Translations under genes and position numbers: made by a program
The notes under the pieces: generated by a model
What the model was told of the DNA's origin: nothing
What the model saw: the letters and a program-made list of their open reading frames with translations, nothing else
Database searches by the model: none
NCBI RefSeq assembly: GCF_000720115.1
Contig: NZ_JOIR01000042.1
Span: 1 to 64,000, forward strand
Length of the DNA stretch: 64,000 nt
Source of the DNA: Streptomyces sp. NRRL F-2580
GTDB lineage: Bacteria > Actinomycetota > Actinomycetes > Streptomycetales > Streptomycetaceae
Direction of reading: 5' to 3'
In this document: piece after piece, positions 27,701-36,210 of the stretch
How the letters are laid out: every line of letters starts with the position of its first letter
Numbering within the stretch: position 1 is the stretch's first letter

Positions 27701-27900
27701 CCCGCTGGCAATACCGCTGTCAGCGTGTCCGTCTCCTGCCCGACATGACAGGCTGGCCAGGAGCCAAAAACGCTCGACACCTGCAGCGTTCCGTCCTGCT
27801 CGAGAGCCTCAAGATCACCAGCAGGAACCAGTAGTTGACGGACCTTGTTCGACTCGAATCTGCGATCACGGGCCCACACAGGGGGAGTTTTCATGTTCAT
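24733..27900 (-). CDS. SF2 DEAH helicase with nuclease-like C-terminal domain
   Basis: 1055 residues. An SF2 helicase core lies at about residues 100-470: Walker A MPTGTGKTET (K137), DEAH box at 242-245 (LIVDEAHHA), motif III FTATPFR, DMLGEGFDEP, and motif VI QFIGRFTRTADG. A long middle region of unknown fold follows. Residues 905-940 show a PD-(D/E)xK pattern: E913, D916, then HCKYS with K935, followed by RVKDLYEVCGQA. This layout fits a DNA-translocating, DNA-cutting defence protein. Its neighbours are a DUF3800 protein (convergent), an unknown protein 107 bases upstream on the same strand, and the Wadjet operon. Confidence 0.88.
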   Translation of the reverse strand: MNMKTPPVWARDRRFESNKVRQLLVPAGDLEALEQDGTLQVSSVFGSWPACHVGQETDTLTAVLPAGDGDVVWRGSLQAHAPGTVVESYRGAIGFRHQDEPYSLRRPQVGALHAVMGHWASGLGEPGIVVMPTGTGKTETMLALLVAARPERLLVLVPSAALRDQIAGKFETLGILQQERIVAASALRPSVGRLERGFKDPAEAERFARACNVVVTTPNILNRSTPQVRAALLGSFSHLIVDEAHHAPAVTWASVIDEFSDRQVLLFTATPFREDGRRLPGRIIFRFPLREAQRDGYFRRITYRAVLGLQDVDEELAAHAVEQLRGDRDAGFDHLLMARAGNIPSAEEIVKIYRRLAPEFAPTVVHQDIGVARRKAAVAALKDRTCRIIVCVDMLGEGFDEPALKIAAMHTARKSLGPMIQFIGRFTRTADGLGEATVFVAQEPHNGTSPLRQLLREDADWNLLLRDLTDHATVTAEENEAFDATFDGAPEEVAVSVLEPKMSAIAYRAATSEWTPEAALTLFRGSERVLDDAIALGGENLPVAWFVVERRTPVRWGAPQELEQVVYELVVLYFDTTRRVLYIHGSEKSSVYKDLAEAVLGEGYELINGARTYRVLAGVDRLVPTNVGLKDSRTYFTRFSMHVGSDVSKGFDTAQEHKSQTHIAASGFDNGESVSISAAASGRFWSPTTAPSLKAWTDWCNRQGTKLLDSTINLERVFDGFIIPQDLTERPPHVLLGVQWPWQVYTGARDRLMVTYDQRSYPITDIDFEVDDYAPAGPFLFSLTTKDWRVPYQASYEDKGLVYRPREQDAVVASRGPNAKPKPLEEWLNANKPDLFLEGDRLIDDNGKLINPSYERRPFDPNLLTALDWAGVDFTKESQRAERLVDSIQYYVSAHLQATDTFDVLIDDDGSGEAADLVGLTVDGTYLDVTLVHCKYSKQNAGKRVKDLYEVCGQAMRGAKWRRGAVQQLLAHLHDRAGKYTRRNNGVSPYDVGDATKLFAIREQAHMLNPRFHTVIAQPGLQAGRATDDQLLLLAGVDKYVRDTTAGDFTVYCSQ

Positions 27901-28007
27901 GGGCAGCCTTCTGCTACAGGAACGAAGGTCCCCGGCTGACCGACCAGCCTGGGCACGGGAGCCGCTGCCCGCCGCTCACCGGGATACCAGGGAGCGGCGG
28001 GGCAGGG

Positions 28008-29426
28008 TCAGCGGCGGTATCCGCGATCGGCGGCACGCGGAGGTACGTTGAGGAAGTCCTCGAACCAGGTGCCAGGCTGCAAGGCGCCGGGAACAAGTGA
28101 CTCGCCGCCGTTCGCCCCGTCGTGGCTTTCGTTGTAGCGGCTGTTGTACAGCCACAGGACATCGTGGTCTTGGAAGAAGAACTCCGAGCAGGCGCTGAAG
28201 TCGTGGTCGTCGCGGTGTGTCGGCAATGCCACGTGCGTCGGGTCTTCGTCGCTTGTCCCCAGGAGATCGGGCGCATCGTCGATGGCGAGGTGGAGGATCA
28301 TCTCTTCGGCTGCGCAGGTGGGCTGAGGCCACTTGCCACGCTTGAGGTCGCCGGCCAGGTCGTCACACGCACGGGCCAGGGCGCGACGCCACTGCATGTC
28401 TTGGTTCCATGTCACCTGCGGCAGGCGGGAGAAGACGCCCCAAGTGCCGTCATCATCCTGTGTCACGGGGCGGTCCTTCAGCTCGGCGGCATCGTCATAG
28501 GCTGATTCCGCCATCCACATCAGCGCGCTGCACAGCAGGTCGGCAGTGCGTGGCGTGAGGCACCAGTCGCACTTCGTGCAGTCCTCTTCCTCGCATTCGC
28601 AGGCAGCGGGAAGAGGGAAGAGCGCTGCGAAGTCCGGATGCGGCGGCTCGGGCTGAGGCGGAGCGCTGTACGTGCTCGCGGTTTGACTGAGACGCCAGCC
28701 GGTGCCGAAATTGACGCGGATGGACTCGGTGGACCAGTCAGCGACCTCGTCACCTCGTGAGGGCAGCAGCAGCTTGCCTTCCTGGGCGTCGGTGAGCCAG
28801 TCCATGCCGGGCAGCGCGCCCGTCGTCTCCGCGGCGAACATCGCCGCACCCACGAGATCTTTGGGGTCGTCGACCTCCAGCTCATCGTCCGCCATGGGCT
28901 CCCAGCCGCCGGCTTGTGCTGCTGCCAGCATTCGGTCCTGGTCGTAGATGTGGAACTCTCGCAGCTGGACGACCCGCACGACCGGACCGGGTAGGTCCGC
29001 GAGGCGGGCATCCTTCGGCGAGCGGATCGCGGACACAGGGAGCGCTGCCTCGGGCGCGCCTTCCGAGCCGCGGTCGACTGAGATGCCACTTGCGGACCAC
29101 GTGGAAAGGGCGTGAGAACTGCTCGGCCATGCTCCTGAATGGGATCGCTCGAGGGCCTGCTGGAATGAGGCGGCCGGGGCATGAGGAAGCTCTTCGCCGA
29201 CCCGGTGCGCCGTGGCCGATTCGCGGGCAGTGAGTGCCCCGTTGGCGGCAGCGGCGGTCAGAAGTCGCGCTGCCTGCTGCGCCAGCCCTGCGTCGCGGCA
29301 CGTCAGTACAGCCTGCAGAGACGGGGGCCCGTCCTGATGCGCGAGTAGAACAAGTACTCGACTCTTGTTGAGGGTGTGCTCGCAGAAGAAGTCGCGGGGG
29401 ATGGAGTCCACAGATGAAGCCGTCAT
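28008..29426 (-). CDS. Unknown protein upstream of the helicase
   Basis: 472 residues from ATG 29426, chosen because CCGGAG lies eight bases upstream; longer starts lack support. The N-terminal part has CEHTLNKSRVLVLLAHQDGP and an Ala-rich helical region. The middle has a cluster CECEEEDCTKCDWC (about residue 305) that could bind zinc. The C-terminal half is acidic, with EMILHLAIDDAPDLLG and FFQDHDVLWLYNSRY. No family recognised. It is followed on the same strand by the SF2 helicase, which suggests a two-gene unit, possibly a defence pair. Confidence 0.7.
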   Translation of the reverse strand: MTASSVDSIPRDFFCEHTLNKSRVLVLLAHQDGPPSLQAVLTCRDAGLAQQAARLLTAAAANGALTARESATAHRVGEELPHAPAASFQQALERSHSGAWPSSSHALSTWSASGISVDRGSEGAPEAALPVSAIRSPKDARLADLPGPVVRVVQLREFHIYDQDRMLAAAQAGGWEPMADDELEVDDPKDLVGAAMFAAETTGALPGMDWLTDAQEGKLLLPSRGDEVADWSTESIRVNFGTGWRLSQTASTYSAPPQPEPPHPDFAALFPLPAACECEEEDCTKCDWCLTPRTADLLCSALMWMAESAYDDAAELKDRPVTQDDDGTWGVFSRLPQVTWNQDMQWRRALARACDDLAGDLKRGKWPQPTCAAEEMILHLAIDDAPDLLGTSDEDPTHVALPTHRDDHDFSACSEFFFQDHDVLWLYNSRYNESHDGANGGESLVPGALQPGTWFEDFLNVPPRAADRGYRR

Positions 29427-29715
29427 CGGAGTTCTCCGGGGGTGCGCAGCCGACCACGGGCCGACCGCAGACGAAGGAAGGCTGCTGGTAGGCGCGGTGC
29501 AGCCGCATCCCCGGACAGCGCGAAAGAAGGCCAAGTGGCTGGTGTCGTCGATGCGATCGACAACCCGGATCCAAAAGCAACGCTAGCTGACTTGTGTCCT
29601 TCGCATCACCTGTTCACCAACAATGCTGGTTTCGCCCGTGTAGCCCCAGCACCCGTACAGGGGGAGCGGAACCCGCGCACTGGCCGACGCAGCTAGCGGA
29701 CACAGGCTCAGAACC

Positions 29716-30798
29716 TCAGCCTGCTTCGTCGCGAGCGCGCCCCAGCAGTTGTGGCAACAGCGACTGATGGCTGTGCAGCAGGACACCTAGCTCGGGCCCC
29801 GGCAAGGCCTCTTGCCGCAGGACCTCGTCACGCAGCAGGAGGTGGGCGGCCTGAGCGGCGAGAGGCTCAGGAAGCCAGGAGGCTGCGGCCCAGACGCGTG
29901 CTGCGCAGGTGCAGGGAACAGCACGCGGTCGTCGTGTCAGAAGCCTGTCGTAGAGGCCGACGGCGGGCACGAGCGGTGGCAGGCCTACCTCGCGGGCGCG
30001 CTCGGCCGTCAGCTGTGCGCATTCGAGGCCATCGAGGTCGAGGTCGGTGTACAGCAGCAGATCCTCGATGTAGTGGTCGCGTTCTTCGAAGGCATCCAGG
30101 CAGGTGGTGAGGGAGGCGACGAGGTGATCGCCTCCGCCGTAGGCGAGCCAGCCCACCTCGTCGCGTCTGGGCCAGCGGTTGAGGACGCGGCGCAGGCTGG
30201 TGAAGGCCGCGCTGTTTTCGACGATCAGCATCCAGGGCGCGGGTCCGAGTTCGTACGTCGCCAGCGGTGCGGGGGAGGGGAATGCCCGCAGGTGGCCGCT
30301 GATGCTCAGTAGGCCTGCGGTGACGAGGCGGTGGGAGGTGATGCGGGCGAGTCGTTTCTCGTCGCCGTACAGCTCGTAGGAGCGCTCGGGGATCGGGACG
30401 GGTTTGGCGTCGGGGTGGTCGCGGAGGTGGTCGTTGATGGGGGAGAGGAGTTCGAGGTCTGCCTGGCTCAGTGGGAGATGTGTGGCGAAGGAGAGGGGCT
30501 CGACCCAGGCCCGGGGGCCCGGCCGTTGGGTACGGGCCCGGAGTGGGGTGAGCCGGTCTACCCACAAGGGGAGTGGGGGCTCGGCGCTGTGGTCCCAGCC
30601 CCGCCCGCCGGCGGCGGGCAGCCGGACGGTGCCCAAGCCGGCGAGCTGCGCTGCGGCGCCGGCGAGGATCCGGCGCCGTAGCGGAGAGGTGGGCAGGCTG
30701 GAGTCGCCTGCGTCGGCGGCCTGGGCCAGCAGATCGAACCCGACCCGCTTCACTGCCTGGTGGGCGAGGAAGGCGGTCATGTGCTCGGCCGGTGTCAC
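29716..30798 (-). CDS. jetD: Wadjet nuclease subunit JetD (TOPRIM-type)
   Basis: 360 residues. The C-terminal TOPRIM-like nuclease has the expected marks: the Glu in WMLIVENSAAF (E194), VGWLAYGGGDH, the acidic cluster LLLYTDLDLDGLE (251-259), and near the end LLLRDEVLRQEALPG. The N-terminal arm is helical. JetD is known to cut plasmid DNA when loaded by the JetABC condensin. Its start overlaps the end of jetC by four bases (ATGA). The family name rests on motifs and on the operon context. Confidence 0.9.
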   Translation of the reverse strand: MTPAEHMTAFLAHQAVKRVGFDLLAQAADAGDSSLPTSPLRRRILAGAAAQLAGLGTVRLPAAGGRGWDHSAEPPLPLWVDRLTPLRARTQRPGPRAWVEPLSFATHLPLSQADLELLSPINDHLRDHPDAKPVPIPERSYELYGDEKRLARITSHRLVTAGLLSISGHLRAFPSPAPLATYELGPAPWMLIVENSAAFTSLRRVLNRWPRRDEVGWLAYGGGDHLVASLTTCLDAFEERDHYIEDLLLYTDLDLDGLECAQLTAERAREVGLPPLVPAVGLYDRLLTRRPRAVPCTCAARVWAAASWLPEPLAAQAAHLLLRDEVLRQEALPGPELGVLLHSHQSLLPQLLGRARDEAG

Positions 30799-33700
30799 TG
30801 GTCGCCCTCCGTGTCGCCGGTTTCGGTCTCACCGCTCTGGTGCGGGATGACCGGGCCGGTGTCTTCCTGTTCGGTGTCCTGGGCGCTGTGGCGGTGCAGG
30901 CGCGCGGAGGTGATGCCGTCGTGGTAGGCCTGCTGCATGCCGCGGCTGACGGCGTCCCCGTAGCGGTCGGCGATCTGCACGTACTGCGAGCGGGTACGGG
31001 CATCGATGCCGTTGCGCAGACGGATGATGAGAGGGAACCGTTCCAGGGCGGGCAGGTCGTTGGACCCCGTGGTGTAGACGAGCTGAATGCCATGAGCTGC
31101 GGCGACCTTGCGCTGCAGACCGATGAACGGCGCGTAGTTCGCCTTCCCGAACGGGTTGTCCAGCACTAGGGTGCCCACGCCCCCCGACGCCTTGCGGCCC
31201 TGCTTGGCCGCGCGCAGCCGGGCCAGGGTGCAGTACAGCAGGACCGACACCGTGAGCAGTTCGCCGCCGCTGAACTTCTGGATCTGCGTGACCGAGTTAC
31301 GCTGCACGACGTCGAGGGACTGCGTCGGCTTGATGATCTTCGCGACGACGTTGCCGCGTCCGCCGAGAGCGGCCAGGACCAGTTCCTTGGTCAGCGTCAT
31401 GGCGTCCGGCAAGGCTGTGGCCTTGGCCGCAGTGCTTGTGGTGACGGCAGCGGTCATGCGGTCGATCTCAGTCGACAGTCTGCGGGAAAGGACCTCGTCG
31501 TCGGGCAGGTGGCGGATCTCCAGGCTGAGGAACTGCTGTCCCGACCAGCTTCCCAGCCCCTGCGGCAGTCTGGAATGGCGGGCCACCTGCTGCACGTCGT
31601 CCAGCACCGTTTTCACCAGCGCCAGACAGGTCCGCACGACCATCAGCTGGTCGTCAGCGAGCTCGGCCAGCTCACCGAGAACGACCTTCTCCCGCAGATC
31701 GATCTCCTCGATCAGCTCCGCCAGCCGCGCGGGATGGCTCAGATCGCTCAGCAGCCGCTCCAGCAGCTGGCCTTCGACCACATCCCGGTACCTCTGGTCC
31801 TGCACCAGACTCTGCACCCTGCGCACCGACTTCTCCAGCTTCCTGCGCGCGCCGTCGTAGGCTTCCGCCGCCGCGTCGACCGCACCGATAACCGCCTCCT
31901 CCAGCGTCTCGGCCTGTTCGGGCGAAAGCATCGGCGCACCGATCTGCAACTCCTGCACCAGACCGAACAGCAGGGCGTCGAGCCGCGCAGCACCAGCATT
32001 GTCCGGCGCCGCATCCTGCACCGTGCCACGGTGACGTCCGGCCGCGTCCTTCACCCCTTGCGCACACCGGGCCACCCGGTGAGCTGCGCTCTTCGCCTTC
32101 TCGGCGGCGATATGCAGGTCTCGCACCTTCAGCTGGTGTTCCTGCGCCGCCGCGTGCGCTCTGTCGACAGACCTCTGGACCTCCGCCTGGGCCTTGAAGG
32201 CGCTGGCAGCCTCCTGGAACGGGCCCGCCTGGTCGGAACACGGGTCGAAGGGCGGGTCGAGTGCCTCCACCACGGCCGATGCCGCATGCCGGGCCGCGTC
32301 GGCCTTGCGCTTCTCCTCTCTGGCAACGCCCCGATGCTCGATCGCTGCCTCCTTGGCCGTCTCGGCTTCGATCTGCTTCCTTGAGCGTTCTTCCACATCG
32401 CCCGCGTGGGTGGAACGCGCGAGCTGCTCAGCCTTGGCGCAGATTTCCCCGGACTTGCCGCCCAGAGTGCGGGTGAGTTCTGCGATCCGCTTGGCGCAGC
32501 CCTCGGCCCGCGCCCGCAGCGTGGCGTCCCCGATCTCACCTTCCCAGTCCCGCCGCGCCTGCTCGAAACGGCTGCGCAGCGTCTCCAGCGCGGCCGCGGC
32601 CAACTCGTCCGCACTCAGCGCATGACCACAGCCGGCGGGCAGGTCGGCATCGAGCCGCTTGATCTCTGAGGTGTGGCGCCGCTGACGCTCTTCAAGCCGC
32701 CGCAGCAGGTCACGAGCCATGCCCTGCCGGGCTTCGGCCTCCTCGCGGGCCTCCGCGTACCGGCGCATATCCCCTTCGTGTACGGGCAGCGCCCGACCCG
32801 CCTGTTCCATCTCCGCCCGGCAGGCAGGCATCACATGCTCATGCGCCTTTGCCAGCTCCCGCACCCGGGGAAGAAGGTCCGTCAGCGTCACCAGCCGCGC
32901 GGTGAGCGCTTCAATCTCCGGCCCGAGCGTGTCCGCTTCCTCACGCGCACATCGAGCCTGGTCCTTCAGCCGGCGGTGCTGCTCATAAAGCGTGTCAGCC
33001 TCGTGTTCCAGACGGGCAACGGCCGCCTCGAGAGCCTCCCGCGGACCGGCGCCGAAATCGTCCATGTGAGCCTGGAGCCGGCGTGCGAGCGCAGCGTCCG
33101 TCTCTCGCCGACGGACCAGTTCCCGCACACGTCCCTCCAGCCCCTCCAGCCGGTGTTCCAGCCGCATCTGCTCCCGCTCAGCGGCGTCCGGCTTCAGCAG
33201 CCCTGGATGAACGGGCAGCACCACCGTGCCCGCGGTGCCAGCCGCGATCGCCTGCCGGGCTTGGTGGTCCTCACCCACCGCGATCACAGACGTGGCGACA
33301 CCAGCGCGCTGTGCGAGCGAGGCCACGTCCTCTCCGTCAGGAAGCGGCCCGCACACCACCACACCGCCGATCAGATGAGGCGCGGCGGCCACCACTGCTG
33401 TGTGCTCGTCGGCACGGAACGCCTCCCGCAGGAACTGCAGCCCCGAGACGGCAGGAGCGCCCAGCGCCCGCAGACGCTCCACCGCCCGCTCGACCTCTGC
33501 CGGAGCAGGCAGGAAGCCAACATCCTGAAGGGCTTTCACCGCACGCCGGTCGTCGACGGCATCCACCTGCTCCTGCAGCATCAAGGCATCGCTCTGCTGC
33601 CCGGACGCTGCCAGCAGATTCAGAAGGTCCCCAGCCACCTGGTCCAGCTCCAGCACCGTCCTGGCCTCGGCGCAGGCCAGCTCCAGCAGGCGCCGGTCGG

Positions 33701-35432
33701 ACGCGAGGTCCCGCCTGTCGGCCTGCAGAGAACTCAACCGGTCCCACTGCGTGCTGTGACGCTCCTGGGCCGCCGTGAGCTGCACGGCGCACGCCGCCTG
33801 CTGTTCTGCCAGATCAGAGATGAGCGACATCGAATCGGCTTGCCGTGCGCGGTAGTCCTGCAGCCGTTGGCCAATGGCAGCATGCTCGTTCGTGTAGCGG
33901 GTCAGTGCATCGCCCGGATTCTCCTGGGACCCGATGAGCCCGTCGTGGCGGGCGGTCCCGGCAGCCTCTTCCGCTGCTGCCAGACGTTCAGAGGCACGCC
34001 GCAACTGATCCTTCGCCTGCCACTGATCCTTCGCCGCCTGCGCATGGCCGTCCTCCGCAGCCTGACGTTCGGCAACTGCTTCCTCGCTCATCCGCCGAGC
34101 CTGGATCACCTCAGCGGTCAGCTCCCCGACCGCACCCGACAGCCGGTCCCGCAGCGCCGCTCCTGCGGCCTCCATCGACGCGCGCAACGGAGCCTGCCGT
34201 ACGTCCTGGACCTCCAGGGTCCTGCTGAGATGCTGGAGCTCCTGCCGCTGGGCATCGAGTTCGAGCACCGTGTCCACCAGCGCCCACGCCTGATGGTCCA
34301 GCTGGGCGTCGGCCGCCCTCTCCTCGCTCCGTTCCAGTTCAGTGCCGGCTTCGTCGGCGGCCCACTGCGCGGCAAGCTCAGTCAGCACCGTCAGGCGCCG
34401 TTCCTCCTGCGCGGCACGCTTCCTGGCCTCGTCTTCCGCCGCCTGCTCCGTGGCGGCCTGCGCAGCGGCCGCCGTCGCCGTGCTTCCCAGAGCCTGCGCC
34501 CGGCCTGACAAGCGTTCCGCCGCGCGCAGGGCCACCGACACCTGCTGGGTGAGCATCTCCTGCTGCACGGCCATCAGGGCGCTGTGCTCGGTGACAGGCT
34601 TCAGCGCCAGTAGGGCCGCGGCAAGGAAACTCTGCTCCCTCTCCCGGCCAGGACGCCGTGCCAGCTTGGCCGCCGTCTCTTCCAAAGATGCGCGCACCAC
34701 AGCGGGATCTCGCGGGTCGCAGACCAGGTCGATGAGGAAGTCGACGAAGTCCTCACAGGTGGAGAACTGGAACAGCTCCGTGATCCCGCCCTCCTCCCGG
34801 TTCATGTCCCGCTGGATGCGCAGGACAGCCGGGTCGAGCCTGAGATCGGACAGCAGCGCGCGCCACTCGGTCTGGTCCTTGGCGATACGCAGATGCAGCC
34901 CGCGCTGCGCCTTGCCCGCATCGGCCAGCTTCTTGAGGAACACGCTCTGCGTCAGCTGCCCACCCTCGGCGCGCACCGGGAGGCAGTCCAGGTCGAAGAC
35001 CCCGGGCAGCGGCCGGAAGGCATACCAGCGGCGCACCAGCAGCTCCCAGCTGGTCTCCACGTCAGCCGGCCGGTGCCCGTCCTGCCACTGGTACACCCCT
35101 CCGGTGACCAGAGCAGGGCCCCCGCGGGGCAGGGAGGTGTCCTCCCACTCGGCGATCACATGGGAAACCTTCTGGTCGGGCACGTAGTCGGCCAGGGACT
35201 TGCCCTTCTTATGACCGATGAAGTCGCCCTTCGCTGGCAGAAAGAGGCTGAAGATCAACGACAGCAGGCTCGACTTGCCGCCACCGTTGCGCAACCACAA
35301 GATCACGTCGACGGCCGGCATCACCCTGCCATCCACATGGCTCATACCGCCCGTCAGATCCAGGACCAGCGACTTGAACCCCGCAGCCGCATGCCCGACG
35401 TTCACCAGCCGCAGACGTCGCAGACGGTGCAT
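30795..35432 (-). CDS. jetC: Wadjet SMC-like ATPase JetC
   Basis: 1545 residues from ATG 35432. This start begins one base after the jetB stop and has GAGGAG as ribosome site; a longer frame to 35543 lies inside jetB. Walker A is LRNGGGKSSLLS (K53). Two long coiled coils flank a hinge-like middle (about 600-760). Near the C-terminus come the ABC signature IQKFSGGELLTVS and Walker B GTLVLDNPFGKAN (Asp near 1426). This is the MukB/SMC-like motor of Wadjet, which extrudes DNA loops and senses circular plasmids. Length and order fit the family. Confidence 0.92.
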   Translation of the reverse strand: MHRLRRLRLVNVGHAAAGFKSLVLDLTGGMSHVDGRVMPAVDVILWLRNGGGKSSLLSLIFSLFLPAKGDFIGHKKGKSLADYVPDQKVSHVIAEWEDTSLPRGGPALVTGGVYQWQDGHRPADVETSWELLVRRWYAFRPLPGVFDLDCLPVRAEGGQLTQSVFLKKLADAGKAQRGLHLRIAKDQTEWRALLSDLRLDPAVLRIQRDMNREEGGITELFQFSTCEDFVDFLIDLVCDPRDPAVVRASLEETAAKLARRPGREREQSFLAAALLALKPVTEHSALMAVQQEMLTQQVSVALRAAERLSGRAQALGSTATAAAAQAATEQAAEDEARKRAAQEERRLTVLTELAAQWAADEAGTELERSEERAADAQLDHQAWALVDTVLELDAQRQELQHLSRTLEVQDVRQAPLRASMEAAGAALRDRLSGAVGELTAEVIQARRMSEEAVAERQAAEDGHAQAAKDQWQAKDQLRRASERLAAAEEAAGTARHDGLIGSQENPGDALTRYTNEHAAIGQRLQDYRARQADSMSLISDLAEQQAACAVQLTAAQERHSTQWDRLSSLQADRRDLASDRRLLELACAEARTVLELDQVAGDLLNLLAASGQQSDALMLQEQVDAVDDRRAVKALQDVGFLPAPAEVERAVERLRALGAPAVSGLQFLREAFRADEHTAVVAAAPHLIGGVVVCGPLPDGEDVASLAQRAGVATSVIAVGEDHQARQAIAAGTAGTVVLPVHPGLLKPDAAEREQMRLEHRLEGLEGRVRELVRRRETDAALARRLQAHMDDFGAGPREALEAAVARLEHEADTLYEQHRRLKDQARCAREEADTLGPEIEALTARLVTLTDLLPRVRELAKAHEHVMPACRAEMEQAGRALPVHEGDMRRYAEAREEAEARQGMARDLLRRLEERQRRHTSEIKRLDADLPAGCGHALSADELAAAALETLRSRFEQARRDWEGEIGDATLRARAEGCAKRIAELTRTLGGKSGEICAKAEQLARSTHAGDVEERSRKQIEAETAKEAAIEHRGVAREEKRKADAARHAASAVVEALDPPFDPCSDQAGPFQEAASAFKAQAEVQRSVDRAHAAAQEHQLKVRDLHIAAEKAKSAAHRVARCAQGVKDAAGRHRGTVQDAAPDNAGAARLDALLFGLVQELQIGAPMLSPEQAETLEEAVIGAVDAAAEAYDGARRKLEKSVRRVQSLVQDQRYRDVVEGQLLERLLSDLSHPARLAELIEEIDLREKVVLGELAELADDQLMVVRTCLALVKTVLDDVQQVARHSRLPQGLGSWSGQQFLSLEIRHLPDDEVLSRRLSTEIDRMTAAVTTSTAAKATALPDAMTLTKELVLAALGGRGNVVAKIIKPTQSLDVVQRNSVTQIQKFSGGELLTVSVLLYCTLARLRAAKQGRKASGGVGTLVLDNPFGKANYAPFIGLQRKVAAAHGIQLVYTTGSNDLPALERFPLIIRLRNGIDARTRSQYVQIADRYGDAVSRGMQQAYHDGITSARLHRHSAQDTEQEDTGPVIPHQSGETETGDTEGDQ

Positions 35433-35433
35433 G

Positions 35434-36210
35434 TCAAATCTCCTCGGTGTCGGTGTCGGTGTCGGTGTTGGGAGCGGCGGCTGCGTCCTGGGCGCGCCGG
35501 ATGTCGCGCAGGGTCTCGAACGCCGGCATCGCCGCCGCTTCACCGACCTGCAGCCGGAACCTGTGCAGCAGCCGGTAGTGCCCGGCGCCGAACTCCGGCG
35601 CCGGCATCGCCATGCCCTGGTGCACCAGCCAGTCCAGCGCTTCGCGGATCACGCTCTGCGTGCTCGTCTGGGTGACCCCGCGTCCTCCCGCGGTCGGTCT
35701 GGCCAGCGGCCGCCTGTCATACATCCGCCACACGGCATCGACAGCTGGCTCAGGCACCGGCAGCCCGTCCTCCCCTTTCGACGCCTCCCTCAGCTGCTCC
35801 ACCAGGTGCCTCAGGAAGGCGTCCACCTCGCCGACACTGATGCGCTTGACCGTCTCATCCTCCAGGTCGTGCTCGGTCGGATACACACGAGCCGCGATCG
35901 CGACGTGCACCAGCCCGAGAACCAGGCGCTGCTCCGCCGACCGCTTCAGATCGTCCTTGAGCCGGTAGGTGAACAGTCCGCCGTCCTGGGTATGCAGGAC
36001 CAGACCTTCCTGAGGGTGGGCGGCGATCACCTGCACACCCAGCCCCTGGCTGATCGCCTCGACCCGGTCCCGGAAGGCCCTGTCCATCCGGTAGCGCTGC
36101 AGCAGATCCCGGTAGCGTGCGTCGGCCAGCGGACGCAGCTTGGGCCGGCACCCGTACCGCACCAGTTCCGCCGCGTCCTGAAGATCCTCCAGAGCTGTAA
36201 CCGTGCTCAT
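35434..36210 (-). CDS. jetB: Wadjet MukE-like subunit JetB
   Basis: 258 residues, mostly winged-helix-like: LVLGLVHVAIAARVYPTEHD, KRISVGEVDAFLRHLVEQLR, SVIREALDWLVHQGMAM and HYRLLHRFRLQVGEAA. JetB bridges the JetC heads with JetA. Its start overlaps the jetA stop by four bases (ATGA), and its stop (TGA) lies one base before the jetC start. The C-terminus ends in a TDTDTDTEE tail encoded by a hexanucleotide repeat. Confidence 0.85.
   Translation of the reverse strand: MSTVTALEDLQDAAELVRYGCRPKLRPLADARYRDLLQRYRMDRAFRDRVEAISQGLGVQVIAAHPQEGLVLHTQDGGLFTYRLKDDLKRSAEQRLVLGLVHVAIAARVYPTEHDLEDETVKRISVGEVDAFLRHLVEQLREASKGEDGLPVPEPAVDAVWRMYDRRPLARPTAGGRGVTQTSTQSVIREALDWLVHQGMAMPAPEFGAGHYRLLHRFRLQVGEAAAMPAFETLRDIRRAQDAAAAPNTDTDTDTEEI
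35445..35468 (-). repeat. Four tandem CGGTGT hexamers at the jetB 3' end
   Basis: Four exact copies of a 6-bp unit (plus-strand CGGTGT) encode the Asp-Thr tail of JetB. The unit is a multiple of three, so changes in copy number would lengthen the tail without shifting frame. Confidence 0.8.

Noticed and set aside
26566..27834. 422-codon plus-strand open frame
   Set aside because: Antisense to the helicase core with its intact motifs.
32673..34508. 611-codon plus-strand open frame
   Set aside because: It is antisense to jetC, Leu/Arg/Pro-rich, with no domain pattern or ribosome site; a typical shadow of a high-GC gene.
35445..35468. Hexanucleotide repeat as a phase-variation switch
   Set aside because: The unit is 6 bp, so copy changes keep the jetB frame; the jetC start lies outside it.
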